A program made the position numbers and the translations under genes. From Clostridium sp. AM58-1XD (GTDB lineage Bacteria > Bacillota > Clostridia > Lachnospirales > Lachnospiraceae), in assembly GCF_003464085.1 (NCBI RefSeq), contig NZ_QSDR01000024.1, positions 10,662 to 74,661 of the forward strand: 64,000 nucleotides of DNA, written 5' to 3'. Below, piece by piece: positions 53,934 to 63,819 of the stretch (position 1 is its first letter; every line of letters starts with the position of its first letter). The notes beneath the pieces are model-generated. The model was not told where the DNA came from. It worked only from the letters and a program-made list of their open reading frames with translations, and searched no databases.

Positions 53934-55217
53934 TCACATATCCGGTATCAAGACAGTCGCTTTCACATAATCCCGCTCCGCCTTTACTACAAAGGTCCCA
54001 TCATACCGCCCGGCAATATCCTGAATAGCCACCAGCCCATAACCATGGTTTTCTTCATCCAGCTTTGAAGTCATCAATCTGCTGTCTTCCAGGTGCAGCT
54101 GCCCGGCATAAGAGTTTTTCACGGTTATCACAAGCTGCCGTTTTTCCCGGACAATCCGGACCAGGACCATTCCTTCAGACTCGCATTTTTCAGCCGCTTC
54201 TATGGCATTATCCAGCAGGTTTCCCAACAATATAATAATCTCATCTTCTTTTAATATCATATCCCGGAGATCCCCGCATATGAAGTTTACATTTACACCT
54301 CTGTTTAATGCCTCCTGCCTTTTCATATTCAAAATTGCATCAACAACCGGGTGATTGGTGTAAATGCGTTCCAGCGCTTTCCCAATCTCTCCAGTCAGGC
54401 CCTGGGTGTATTGAAGCGTCTGGGATACCAGCCCCTGCTCCAGCATATCGCTGATTGTCAAAAGCTGGTTCTTATACTCATGGAGGCGTTTTCCCTGTTT
54501 TGTATACAGCTCCTGTTTATTTTGGTAAATTAGAAGTTCCATCTTTGTTTGACGGGCCGCGTCCTTCAAACTATTTTTCTCCAGTTCCGCTCTTGCCGTC
54601 AACAGCATATAAAAAACCAGAAAAATATTGAGTCCTATCATGCCAGCCATAAGAACCGTCACCTCCACAGGCACAGTCTGCGTCCGCATCAGAAACTGTG
54701 ATGCAAAGATTCCTGCCCCCGCAATAATTACGAATGACGGAAACAATGCCCGTATTCCCTCTGAACGTATGGCTGCATTCCCGCCTTTTTTCCAAAACCA
54801 TCGGATCACAAAGCCGCTCCCAAGCTCTGTACTTTTTACCATCAGGCACATGAGGTAAAACATTAGTATATTTTCTGAAGTTCCAAAAATATAGTAATAT
54901 CCGGACACACCAATAAAATCAATACAGATAATCACCGAATAATTAATTACATATACGGAGAGCGCCTCCCCTAACGTGGTTTGATAGAAATATAAAAGAT
55001 AGACATAAACAAGCAAAAAGTCAAAAAACAGCTTAAGTACCACAATATCCTCAAACAGCGTCACACTGACTGACATGACCATGGTCAAAAAGAGCAGACC
55101 AAAAACACGTTTTGATCTGCTTCCCGATTTCTTTTTTATCAAAAAGGAATCGGCCAGAATATCCAGGAAAAGCATTTCCATAAACACCCACAGATGCGTC
55201 AGAATATAGGCAATCAT
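53934..55217 (-). CDS. AgrC-like GHKL sensor histidine kinase
   Basis: A 427-residue kinase with six N-terminal helices (about 1-210) and a coiled linker. The conserved segment LHEYKNQLLTISDML near residue 248 places His as phospho-acceptor, and a GHKL ATPase follows with GNLLDNAIEAAEKC and a final glycine motif in ENHGYGLVAIQDIAGRY. This is the HPK10 class that senses peptides in agr-type systems. No agrB or peptide gene was found nearby. It overlaps its regulator by 4 bp. Confidence 0.9.
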   Translation of the reverse strand: MIAYILTHLWVFMEMLFLDILADSFLIKKKSGSRSKRVFGLLFLTMVMSVSVTLFEDIVVLKLFFDFLLVYVYLLYFYQTTLGEALSVYVINYSVIICIDFIGVSGYYYIFGTSENILMFYLMCLMVKSTELGSGFVIRWFWKKGGNAAIRSEGIRALFPSFVIIAGAGIFASQFLMRTQTVPVEVTVLMAGMIGLNIFLVFYMLLTARAELEKNSLKDAARQTKMELLIYQNKQELYTKQGKRLHEYKNQLLTISDMLEQGLVSQTLQYTQGLTGEIGKALERIYTNHPVVDAILNMKRQEALNRGVNVNFICGDLRDMILKEDEIIILLGNLLDNAIEAAEKCESEGMVLVRIVREKRQLVITVKNSYAGQLHLEDSRLMTSKLDEENHGYGLVAIQDIAGRYDGTFVVKAERDYVKATVLIPDM

Positions 55218-55933
55218 AGGCTGTCTCCTTTGTAAATGGCATACTCCCGTTTTACATACGGATACCTATTTCTAGGGACGTGCAGAATAATATCCGGCTC
55301 CAGTTCCAGGCGGTAGCTTGCGATGTTTACAATATATTTCATGTTAACCATATAACTCTGATGAACCCGCAGAAACCCATGTCCGCCAAGCAGGCCCTCC
55401 ACGTCCGTCAGCTTCCGGTTCATGGTTCCGATGACATGTTTGCCGTCCACTGCCAGAAACAAAAGCTTATGCCCCCTGCTCTCCACGAGACAGATTTCAT
55501 CTGCTTTCAGATACCGCTTTCTATCAGTAAATTCCAGACAGATTTCATCCGTGTCTATATGAAATTTCTTCAGCACCGCTTCCATACATTCCTCAAAGCT
55601 AATCTCCAGGGAATCCTTCACCAGATAGCGGAGCGCTCCGACTTTGTAGCCCTCCAGCACATAGTCCATATAACCCGTCACAAAAACAATGCAAATTTTC
55701 TGATTCCTGTCTCTAAGACACTCTGCTGCATCCATTCCACTGATCGCATTCATGCTGATATCCAGAAATGCGATATCAAACGGTCTATCTTCACTGTGCT
55801 TAAGAAGCTCTTCCCCTGAACTGAATGCAGCCATCTGAAATGGTATCTCTCTGTTTTTTAAATAAACGGTGATTTTATTAGCCAGCCTGTCTAAAAATGG
55901 TTTCTCATCATCGCATATTAAAATATTCAACAT
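55214..55933 (-). CDS. LytTR-family (AgrA-like) response regulator
   Basis: A 239-residue regulator. The receiver domain has ICDDEK, the phospho-acceptor Asp in DIAFLDISMNAISGMDAAE, and the C-terminal LytTR DNA-binding domain (about 135-239) has EICLVESRGHKLLFL and LLGGHGFLRVHQSYMVNMKY. The ATG at 55933 follows GGAG and is preferred over an in-frame ATG 36 bp upstream. The pair lies upstream of the surface protein gene on the same strand and may control it. Confidence 0.9.
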   Translation of the reverse strand: MLNILICDDEKPFLDRLANKITVYLKNREIPFQMAAFSSGEELLKHSEDRPFDIAFLDISMNAISGMDAAECLRDRNQKICIVFVTGYMDYVLEGYKVGALRYLVKDSLEISFEECMEAVLKKFHIDTDEICLEFTDRKRYLKADEICLVESRGHKLLFLAVDGKHVIGTMNRKLTDVEGLLGGHGFLRVHQSYMVNMKYIVNIASYRLELEPDIILHVPRNRYPYVKREYAIYKGDSL

Positions 55934-56070
55934 ACTTTTTCTCCATGTTTCGTATTTTATTGCAGCCATTCAGACGGCAGGAAAATGCCGTCTGAGCTGT
56001 TACAACTTATCTTATCTTCCACGACTATCTTATCACAGGTTTCTTTTCCTGTCATGCCATTGTCATACCT

Positions 56071-56255
56071 TCATCCTTCTCGACCATTTTTTACCGTAAA
56101 CGGCATACATAAAACACCGACCTCTGCCCGGTCCTCAATCCGAAGAATCTCATCAAATTCATCCACAACTGTTTTCTCATCCTCCAAGGAATAAGGCGGA
56201 ATCTTCCTGCTCTCATCAATACATAGATGATTGGCAATCGTATATAAAACAAGCT
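56071..56255 (-). pseudogene. Fragment of an ECF sigma factor
   Basis: The minus frame reads NLKLVLYTIANHLCIDESRK, which matches region 2 of ECF sigma factors. It then runs through acidic sequence to a TGA at 56071 without region 4. There is no start codon. Probably a decayed gene of the accessory block. Confidence 0.4.
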
Positions 56256-56261
56256 TTAAAT

Positions 56262-56738
56262 TTATTTTTCCCTTTGTATTCGGAAATGCTTTTGAGCAGT
56301 TTCAAAAATGTTTTCTGAGTCAGCAGGCCCAAAATGTTTACGTACGCTGTCCATTATGAGGTCGCCATTCTCCATATACAGAGGCGGCAGTTTTGCCAGC
56401 ACATGATCTTCCCAAAATTCCTTTTCTAAGAAAATCATTTCTTCTTCATAGGCATAATCCCTTTTGATTTCCCGAATAATCGCTTCGTCCTCTGTATTTC
56501 CATAAAGACAACAGTAGAAAACCCGTTCAATATTCATGACGGCCATATAGTGGCGTCCCTGGTTCTCATAATAGACGGGTACCGTTTCCTTCCCATTCAG
56601 CCACCAAAGGTTCCAGTAGATTTCCCAATTGCCTGATGTTCGTGAAATAGAAACTTCACGAACCAAAGTCATTCTCGCTTCAAAACAGGGAAAACCCCTG
56701 AAATAAAAAAGCCAGCAATACACCGGCCAATTTGGCAC
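56262..56738 (-). CDS. Hypothetical protein in accessory block
   Basis: A 158-residue protein rich in aromatic residues (NWEIYWNLWWLNGKETVPVY; HYMAVMNIERVFYCCLYGN) with an acidic C-terminal half. No membrane helix or catalytic motif stands out. The N-terminal start is doubtful: the first 20 residues lack a clear ribosome binding site, so ATG at residue 23 (MTLVREVSISRT) may be the true start, or the gene may be a fragment. Family not recognised. Confidence 0.45.
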   Translation of the reverse strand: MPNWPVYCWLFYFRGFPCFEARMTLVREVSISRTSGNWEIYWNLWWLNGKETVPVYYENQGRHYMAVMNIERVFYCCLYGNTEDEAIIREIKRDYAYEEEMIFLEKEFWEDHVLAKLPPLYMENGDLIMDSVRKHFGPADSENIFETAQKHFRIQREK

Positions 56739-56898
56739 AGTAATATCACTGACAGATTACAAACTTAACAACGTGTTCAATGCGGAGCACTACCGCTTAC
56801 AGAAAAATTCCGAATTTCCTTAACAGGACGCACAAATATCAATTATACAATAAGGATAGCACTATATATAGAATTCAGTCAAGAGAACAACACTATAT

Positions 56899-57325
56899 AT
56901 GTCAGTTGAAGAAAAAAACATAGAAATTCAAGCCGTTTCGGAAAAGCGAACCTATTCAGTTCAAGAGATTGCGGATATTTTACAGATAAGCCGCAGCATG
57001 GCATCTACAATTCATGATATTCATAAGGTTCTGCACGTATTGAAATTTACCTGCCGACCCGAATGCTACGACTACTATATGATGCACTGTTCAATTTTAA
57101 TTGCAGTGGGATGTACTCTCCGCGGCGGCGAAATCGGTGGCCTTCAATGGGATCGAGTTTAATATGACCATCAAGCATTGGCGCAAGCCGAAAAAGACAG
57201 CTTCTGTCAAAATCGCCGCTCACCTCGTATTAGCAGTAAAAAATATATTAGCAAAGCGGTGTTGGTATTGCAAAAGGGGAACGGCTTTCTCAAAAAAAGA
57301 AAGCCGAAAACCAATAAAATCAAGG
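56899..57325 (+). pseudogene. Tyrosine integrase / excisionase remnant beside tRNA-Arg
   Basis: The first frame fuses a helix-turn-helix start of excisionase type (RTYSVQEIADILQISRSMAS) to an integrase core piece (CSILIAVGCTLRGGEIGGLQ, the arginine-box region), ending in a stop at 57162. Integrase-like sequence goes on in another frame (FNMTIKHWRKPKK; then PIKSRLSAWCLAFL near the end). The catalytic C-terminal HxxR...Y part is absent. It lies directly next to the 3' end of tRNA-Arg, the classic place for an integrase gene, so it marks a lost or decayed element. Confidence 0.6.
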
Positions 57326-57341
57326 CTTTCGGCGTGGTGTC

Positions 57342-57418
57342 TGGCGTTCCTGAGCGGATTCGAACCGCTGGCCTTCCGCTTAGGAGGCGGACGCTCTATC
57401 CTGCTGAGCTACAGAAAC
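57342..57418 (-). tRNA. tRNA-Arg (anticodon CCT), CCA encoded
   Basis: Acceptor GTTTCTG/CAGGAAC (one G-T pair), D arm GCTC/GAGC, anticodon stem TCCGC/GCGGA with loop CTCCTAA (anticodon CCT, codon AGG), T arm AGCGG/CCGCT with TTCGAAT, discriminator G and an encoded CCA. A diverged 5' half copy lies about 50 bp upstream (57469-57510). Confidence 0.94.
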
Positions 57419-57468
57419 GCATATAAAATTTTGATGGGGCGAATCCCCAAATGTGTCCGCAGTAGGTT

Positions 57469-57510
57469 CTCTTAGGATGCGAACGCTCTATCCTGCTGAG
57501 CGACATAAAC
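57469..57510 (-). repeat. Partial tRNA-Arg copy (5' half)
   Basis: About 40 bp match the 5' half of tRNA-Arg from the acceptor strand through the anticodon loop (CTTAGGATGCGAACGCTCTA on the plus strand) with four substitutions. The 3' half is missing. It is likely a trace of integration and excision at this tRNA. Confidence 0.7.
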
Positions 57511-57562
57511 ACAGCATCGCTGGCGCGATACTCTTTATATTATATCAGAAAATCATAATACG

Positions 57563-58441
57563 TCAAGAATCAAATTCGATAACTCCCTGCATCCAGATCT
57601 GGCCTTTAAAACGGCGGCCAACAGCTGGTTCTCCAAGCAGATCATTCTTTGCAATGCCTACGTGAAATGTCAAGTCACTGCACTCCAGCGTAAGATCATA
57701 GACGTCCTCTTCTGTAATCCTGTTTCTTTTCAACTCAATCGCCTTAATATCACCGATAATGGAATATTGATCGCATTCTACCCCACACGGCATAAAGCAC
57801 GTATCGATAATGGAATACAAATCTTCATTTCTCACTCTCTTAGAAATTTGAGAATAAGTATCAATGTCCTCAATGGTCAGTGTTTCCATCGCATCTTCAT
57901 CACCGTTCTTGGCCGCTTCGATCAGACTATTGCGGTCTTTTGCCGCCACCTTGGCCATCTCAATCTGTTTTGACGTCTTTTTAAGAGGAAGGAGTATTTT
58001 TCCCTCTACAGAAAGTCCTGTCAGGCGTACTCCCTTCACCTTATTGTTTACGTGGTCCGCTTTCATCTCACGGTATTCAAACAGATTATCCATAAAAAAA
58101 ATAAGTGAAATTCCCACTTTATATTCTTCCAGCAAACCTGCGAATGTCTCTTTTTCTGTATGGCGCTGTATCATGCACTCTGCTTCTGAAGACAGATCTC
58201 TGCTGCTCATATATGGATAGTAGTATTCTTTATGAAATACACCGTCTTTGTCCATTTCTCCATATACAGCGATTCCCATACCAGGCGCCGCTTCCCCTCT
58301 GATTTCGCAGAAATTTGTATTTTCATCAATTTGTATTCTCTTTCTGTCAGTGGAATGGTCAATCATTTCCTGAATAAGATTTTCAATATCCCTATCTTTC
58401 TGATATGTGGAAAATCCAATTGAGCGTAAAAACTTGTGCAT
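57563..58441 (-). CDS. DUF3881 family protein
   Basis: A 292-residue cytoplasmic protein starting MHKFLRSIGFSTYQKDRDIE, the usual start of DUF3881 proteins of Lachnospiraceae. Further parts are APGMGIAVYGEMDKDGVFHK, and a C-terminal half with YSIIGDIKAIELKRNRITEE. The ATG at 58441 follows AAGGTG. Single-gene unit between hairpins. Function unknown. Confidence 0.8.
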   Translation of the reverse strand: MHKFLRSIGFSTYQKDRDIENLIQEMIDHSTDRKRIQIDENTNFCEIRGEAAPGMGIAVYGEMDKDGVFHKEYYYPYMSSRDLSSEAECMIQRHTEKETFAGLLEEYKVGISLIFFMDNLFEYREMKADHVNNKVKGVRLTGLSVEGKILLPLKKTSKQIEMAKVAAKDRNSLIEAAKNGDEDAMETLTIEDIDTYSQISKRVRNEDLYSIIDTCFMPCGVECDQYSIIGDIKAIELKRNRITEEDVYDLTLECSDLTFHVGIAKNDLLGEPAVGRRFKGQIWMQGVIEFDS

Positions 58442-58476
58442 ATTTTTCACCTTCTTACCCTGAAATTTCAGATAAA

Positions 58477-58506
58477 GAGTGAGGCGGAGAAATCTCCGCC
58501 TCACTC
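58477..58506. terminator. Strong hairpin between gdhA and DUF3881 genes
   Basis: A perfect 14-bp stem, GAGTGAGGCGGAGA/TCTCCGCCTCACTC, with a 2-nt loop. It lies downstream of gdhA on the minus strand, with a short T-rich tail. Confidence 0.75.
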
Positions 58507-58577
58507 CGTTGATTCATTATATACCATTTCAACCTAGAATACCAGTAGTATTTTTTCTAATTTTTTGTCGAAATATC

Positions 58578-60020
<1,443 letters not shown>

Positions 60021-60069
60021 TTAATTTAAAGTCAAGAAATCTTTTCATTGTATGGAAAAAAATACAATT

Positions 60070-60588
60070 TTAATTATTTTTTGGTTCTACATATCCGAGA
60101 GCCTGTTCCAGCGCTTCTTTTTCCTCATTACCTAAAAGCACATCTGTCTGACCTCTGTCTACCGGTTTCATATACAAATAACAGCCCTCTCTGCTGTGCA
60201 CAGAATTCAAAACAAAGCCTGTGTTCGTATAATCAAGCATTGCACATGCAAAACTAAGTGTACCGCCCATTCCTTTAAATGCATTATATCTTACAACACC
60301 AAACTTCTGAAAAGATGCTCTTTGATTGCGGTTCAATGTACGTATGGAATCTTTGTTCGCTCTGTCTTCCGTACGAAGCTTTTTAATCTCATCAATCTGG
60401 TCTAATATAATATCTTCCAAACTTTCTGCATCTTTACCTCTCATAAAATAATCATACCTACGATATAATTTTCTCATTTTTACAATGCACACAATAACTA
60501 AAATCATCAATATCAGAACAAGCGCTGATAACCCAATGATAATATAAGCGGGATCTAGGCCCCAACTGCTCATAATGCTGTTTTCCAT
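60070..60588 (-). CDS. DUF4446 family membrane protein
   Basis: A 172-residue protein with an N-terminal helix (AYIIIGLSALVLILMILVIV) and a cytosolic coiled part, followed by QRASFQKFGVVRYNAFKGMG and GGTLSFACAMLDYTNTGFVL, the core of DUF4446. These genes commonly lie next to parAB in Firmicutes, as here, 29 bp after parB. A part in chromosome organisation is possible but unproven. Confidence 0.85.
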   Translation of the reverse strand: MENSIMSSWGLDPAYIIIGLSALVLILMILVIVCIVKMRKLYRRYDYFMRGKDAESLEDIILDQIDEIKKLRTEDRANKDSIRTLNRNQRASFQKFGVVRYNAFKGMGGTLSFACAMLDYTNTGFVLNSVHSREGCYLYMKPVDRGQTDVLLGNEEKEALEQALGYVEPKNN

Positions 60589-60617
60589 CTTATATCCTCA
60601 CTTTCCATCTTTAGTAT

Positions 60618-61565
60618 TTACTTGATGGACTCAATCAATTCCACAATTCTTTCCAACTCTGCAGAAGAATAGTATTCAATCTCAATCCGTCCCTTGTTTT
60701 TATCTTTTCTGTTGATATTAACTTTGGTTCCCATGATTGTTTTCATCCTGTCCTCTAAGTTCTGGAATATTACTGTCAGACTTTCATCTTCTCTGCTTTT
60801 ATTCTCTTTTTCTTTCTGTGGCTTTGTCAGGGATTTCATAAGCTTTTCCACTTCTCTAACATTCAATCCCTCTTCCACTATTTTTTCTGCAATTTTAAAT
60901 TGTGTTTCTCCATCTTCAATGGCCAGTAAAGCCCTTGCATGTCCGCTTGTAAGTTTGTTATCCACAAGCATTTTCTGAACTCGTTTATCCAGCTTTAAAA
61001 GCCGCATACTGTTCGTAATGGTTGTGCGGTTCTTAGATACTCGTGCAGCAATTTCTTCTTGTTTCATGTGAAACTCCTGCATAAGCTGCTGATATGCCAT
61101 AGCTTCTTCAATGGGATTCAGATCTGCACGCTGCACATTTTCAATCAGAGCGATCTCCATTTTTTGCTGTTTGCTGTATTCTCTGATAACGACTGGAATT
61201 TCCTTAAGGCCAGCAATCTTTGCTGCTCTCCATCTTCTTTCTCCGGCAATTATTTCGAATATATCACCTTTTTTTTGTACTAAAAGCGGCTGTAAGACTC
61301 CATAATTCTTCATAGAATCTGCCAGTTCCATTAATTGTTCTTCATTAAAATCTTTTCTTGGCTGTTCGCGGTTAGGTTCGATCAGTGCTATCTTCACTTT
61401 CAATTCCTTACCTGTTTCTTCTGTGTCCGAAGTCTGTCTGCTTTTCTCTTTTGATTTCGTATCAACCGTGCTGTTTTTCACTTCTGCTGTTTTATCAGAA
61501 TTTTTCATTACTTCGTCACCAAATAAAGCGCCGAGCCCTTTTCCTAATCCTGTTTTCTTTGCCAT
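60618..61565 (-). CDS. parB: Chromosome partitioning protein ParB (Spo0J)
   Basis: A 315-residue parS-binding CTPase. The N-terminus is GKGLGALFGDE; the nuclease-like CTP-binding domain has LIEPNREQPRKDFNEEQLME and IIAGERRWRAAKIAG; the helix-turn-helix covers RVSKNRTTITNSMRLLKLDK; and the C-terminal dimer domain ends the protein. ParB spreads from parS and loads SMC. Start overlaps the parA stop by one base (TAATG). One parS-like site lies inside this gene. Confidence 0.96.
   Translation of the reverse strand: MAKKTGLGKGLGALFGDEVMKNSDKTAEVKNSTVDTKSKEKSRQTSDTEETGKELKVKIALIEPNREQPRKDFNEEQLMELADSMKNYGVLQPLLVQKKGDIFEIIAGERRWRAAKIAGLKEIPVVIREYSKQQKMEIALIENVQRADLNPIEEAMAYQQLMQEFHMKQEEIAARVSKNRTTITNSMRLLKLDKRVQKMLVDNKLTSGHARALLAIEDGETQFKIAEKIVEEGLNVREVEKLMKSLTKPQKEKENKSREDESLTVIFQNLEDRMKTIMGTKVNINRKDKNKGRIEIEYYSSAELERIVELIESIK
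61060..61075. promoter_or_regulatory. parS-like site within parB
   Basis: TGTTTCATGTGAAACT, two changes from the Firmicutes consensus TGTTTCACGTGAAACA. The identical 16-mer in reverse orientation lies at 62408-62423 upstream of parA. Confidence 0.75.
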
Positions 61566-62335
61566 TATAAATCTTCTCCCCTGCGTATTACTTCCGCTGC
61601 CAGCATACGGTACTTTTCGGCTCCTGCTGATTTAGAATCATATACAGTTATCGGCATCCCATAACTGGGTGCTTCCGCCAATCTGACGTTTCTTGGTATG
61701 ATTGTATTATATATATTTTCATTCAAAGCACTTTTTACGCTTTCAACCACCTGTTGAGATAAGTTAGTTCTTGAATCATACATTGTAAAAACAACACCTT
61801 CCATCTCAAGGCCTGGATTTAATTTTTTCTTTACCAATTTTACTGTCTGCATAACCTGATTTAAGCCTTCCAGCGCATAGTATTCACATTGAATCGGAAC
61901 GAGTACTGTATCAGATGCTGTCAGCGCATTAATAGTTAATAGACTAAGAGATGGCGGACAGTCTATGATAATAAAATCATAATCATTTTTTATCTTATCC
62001 AGATAATGGCGAAGAAGTTTTTCTTTATTCTCTATTTCTAATAATTCAATTTCTGCTCCGGCCAGATTAACATTAGATGGAAGTAAATCCAGATTACTCT
62101 GAACATTTTTAATCAGGCAGTCATTAATATCGCATTCACCGACTATTAATTCATATACTGTCTTTTCTAAATCTTCCTTTTCCAATCCCAAGCCACTTGT
62201 TTCATTACCCTGTGGATCAAAATCTACAGCAAGCACACGTTCACCTGCCTCCGCAAGTGTAGCCGACAAATTTATGGCGGTAGTTGTCTTTCCTACTCCA
62301 CCTTTTTGATTTGCTATTGCTATTACTCTTCCCAT
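61565..62335 (-). CDS. parA: Chromosome partitioning ATPase ParA (Soj)
   Basis: A 256-residue ParA-type ATPase with the deviant Walker A loop KGGVGKTTT near residue 11, VDFDPQGNETSGLG, and Walker B in FIIIDCPPSLSLLT near residue 119. With ParB it moves origins and, in spore formers, controls replication start. It is the first gene of the parA-parB-DUF4446 operon. Its upstream region has a parS-like site. Confidence 0.97.
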   Translation of the reverse strand: MGRVIAIANQKGGVGKTTTAINLSATLAEAGERVLAVDFDPQGNETSGLGLEKEDLEKTVYELIVGECDINDCLIKNVQSNLDLLPSNVNLAGAEIELLEIENKEKLLRHYLDKIKNDYDFIIIDCPPSLSLLTINALTASDTVLVPIQCEYYALEGLNQVMQTVKLVKKKLNPGLEMEGVVFTMYDSRTNLSQQVVESVKSALNENIYNTIIPRNVRLAEAPSYGMPITVYDSKSAGAEKYRMLAAEVIRRGEDL

Positions 62336-62407
62336 TTTTATGTCCCTTTCCTGTTCATCACAAAGTATAGCATACTTTTATTGTTTTTCCTATGCTTAAT
62401 CCAAAAA

Positions 62408-62423
62408 AGTTTCACATGAAACA
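62408..62423. promoter_or_regulatory. parS-like site upstream of parA
   Basis: AGTTTCACATGAAACA, the exact reverse complement of the site in parB. It lies about 75 bp upstream of the parA start, close to where a promoter is expected, so ParB may also repress the operon. Confidence 0.75.
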
Positions 62424-62570
62424 TTTAATTTATAAATATAAAGTATGTATAAAAATTTACAGCATAGATTAATGGTAAGAAATCTTAATATTATTTTTCG
62501 TTGTCATAAAACGTTTATTATATTATAATTTATATATAATAAGGAAGAAACCATATCAGGAGGGATGTAT

Positions 62571-63521
62571 ATGAAAAACAAAAATCGTTTGTTAACCTTA
62601 CTGATTTTATCGGCAGGTGCAGGCGCTGCGACTGCTGTTATCAATAAAGCGATTAAACTATCTGCTGCTTCCAAACACCTTTTGGACGAGCAGCATCCAT
62701 TCTATTTTAAATGGCGCCTAGGTGATATTTACTATACGAAATCAGGTTCTGGGCAGCCCCTGCTGCTCGTCCACGATCTTGATTATGCCTCCAGCGGCTC
62801 TGAATGGAGCGCTATTATCAATTCATTAAGAGAACATTTCACGGTCTACACAATCGATCTATTGGGATGCGGACGATCAGAAAAGCCAAATTTAACATAT
62901 ACAAATTATTTATATGTACAACTCTTATGTGATTTTATTAAATCTGAAATAGGTCATCGCACGAATATTATTACTACCGGAGAATCTGTTTCATTCGTTA
63001 CCATGGCTTGTAATACAGAGCCTGATCTTTTTGACCGACTAATGTTTATAAATCCAAAAAGCCTCATGGATTACTGTCAGGTTCCCGGAAAGCATGGGAA
63101 AATGTATAAATTTTTCCTTGACTTGCCGTTATTTGGTACTCTATTTTACAATATTGCGAGCAGCCGCAGACAGTTAGAAGAACTGTTTCGCAGAAAATAT
63201 TTTTATAATCCCTACGTTGTAAGACCTCTCTATGTGGACAAGTATTATGAAGCAGCACATCTAGGTGAATGTCCAAAAGCAGTGTTTTCCAGCCTTAGAT
63301 GCAACTATGCGAAATGTAACATTGTAAATGCTTTTAAAAAGATTAATAATAGTATTTATATTATTGGGGGAAAGGCAAACGAAGATATTTCAGAAGTAAT
63401 TGATGAGTATAAGGCATATAATCCGGCGATAGAATATTCTCTTATTCCTAACACCCGATTACTTCCTCAATTAGAGAACTCTGCTAAAGTTTTGGAGTAT
63501 ATTTATATTTTCTTTTCTTGA
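62571..63521 (+). CDS. Alpha/beta hydrolase fold protein with altered catalytic motifs
   Basis: A 316-residue protein with an N-terminal hydrophobic helix (LLTLLILSAGAGAATAVINK), probably a membrane anchor. The alpha/beta fold is visible in PLLLVHDLDYASSGSEW, VYTIDLLGCGRSEKP and the nucleophile elbow TTGESVSFVT. The elbow reads G-E-S-V-S and lacks the last Gly of GxSxG. No clear catalytic His is seen near the C-terminus (NTRLLPQLENSAK where H is expected). It may be inactive or unusual. The ATG at 62571 follows AGGAGG. Confidence 0.75.
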   Translation: MKNKNRLLTLLILSAGAGAATAVINKAIKLSAASKHLLDEQHPFYFKWRLGDIYYTKSGSGQPLLLVHDLDYASSGSEWSAIINSLREHFTVYTIDLLGCGRSEKPNLTYTNYLYVQLLCDFIKSEIGHRTNIITTGESVSFVTMACNTEPDLFDRLMFINPKSLMDYCQVPGKHGKMYKFFLDLPLFGTLFYNIASSRRQLEELFRRKYFYNPYVVRPLYVDKYYEAAHLGECPKAVFSSLRCNYAKCNIVNAFKKINNSIYIIGGKANEDISEVIDEYKAYNPAIEYSLIPNTRLLPQLENSAKVLEYIYIFFS

Positions 63522-63637
63522 TTCGCCGCAGGCATTGGGTCACTTAGCAAGTGCAATAAGCTTAATAAATAAATTATGAAAGTAGCGATTCTTTCTGTAG
63601 GACTTTTAAACTCAATAGAGATACTGTCCTATTGAAT

Positions 63638-63718
63638 AAAAAATCCGCCGAATTCAATTAATATCTGGATAATAATGAATTAGTAATCCAGATATTAATT
63701 GAGTCCGGCGGATTTTTT
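63638..63718. terminator. Long inverted repeat upstream of IS256-type transposase
   Basis: Arms of 32 bp (63638-63669 and 63687-63718) pair with three mismatches around a 17-nt loop and are bounded by an A run and a T run. It probably terminates the hydrolase gene and shields against readthrough into the insertion sequence. The rest of 63522-63819 shows no gene. Confidence 0.75.
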
Positions 63719-63819
63719 ATATGATTGAATAGTATAAACGAGTATGTGAAAGTTTTTCTGTAACTAAGGTTTTATAAGGTCTTCTATGGTAAAATAAAAA
63801 TCATAGGAGGCCTTTTATT

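Noticed and set aside
57439..57500. A possible second tRNA gene next to tRNA-Arg.
   Set aside because: Only the 5' half is present; no T arm or 3' acceptor strand follows, so it is listed as a partial copy.
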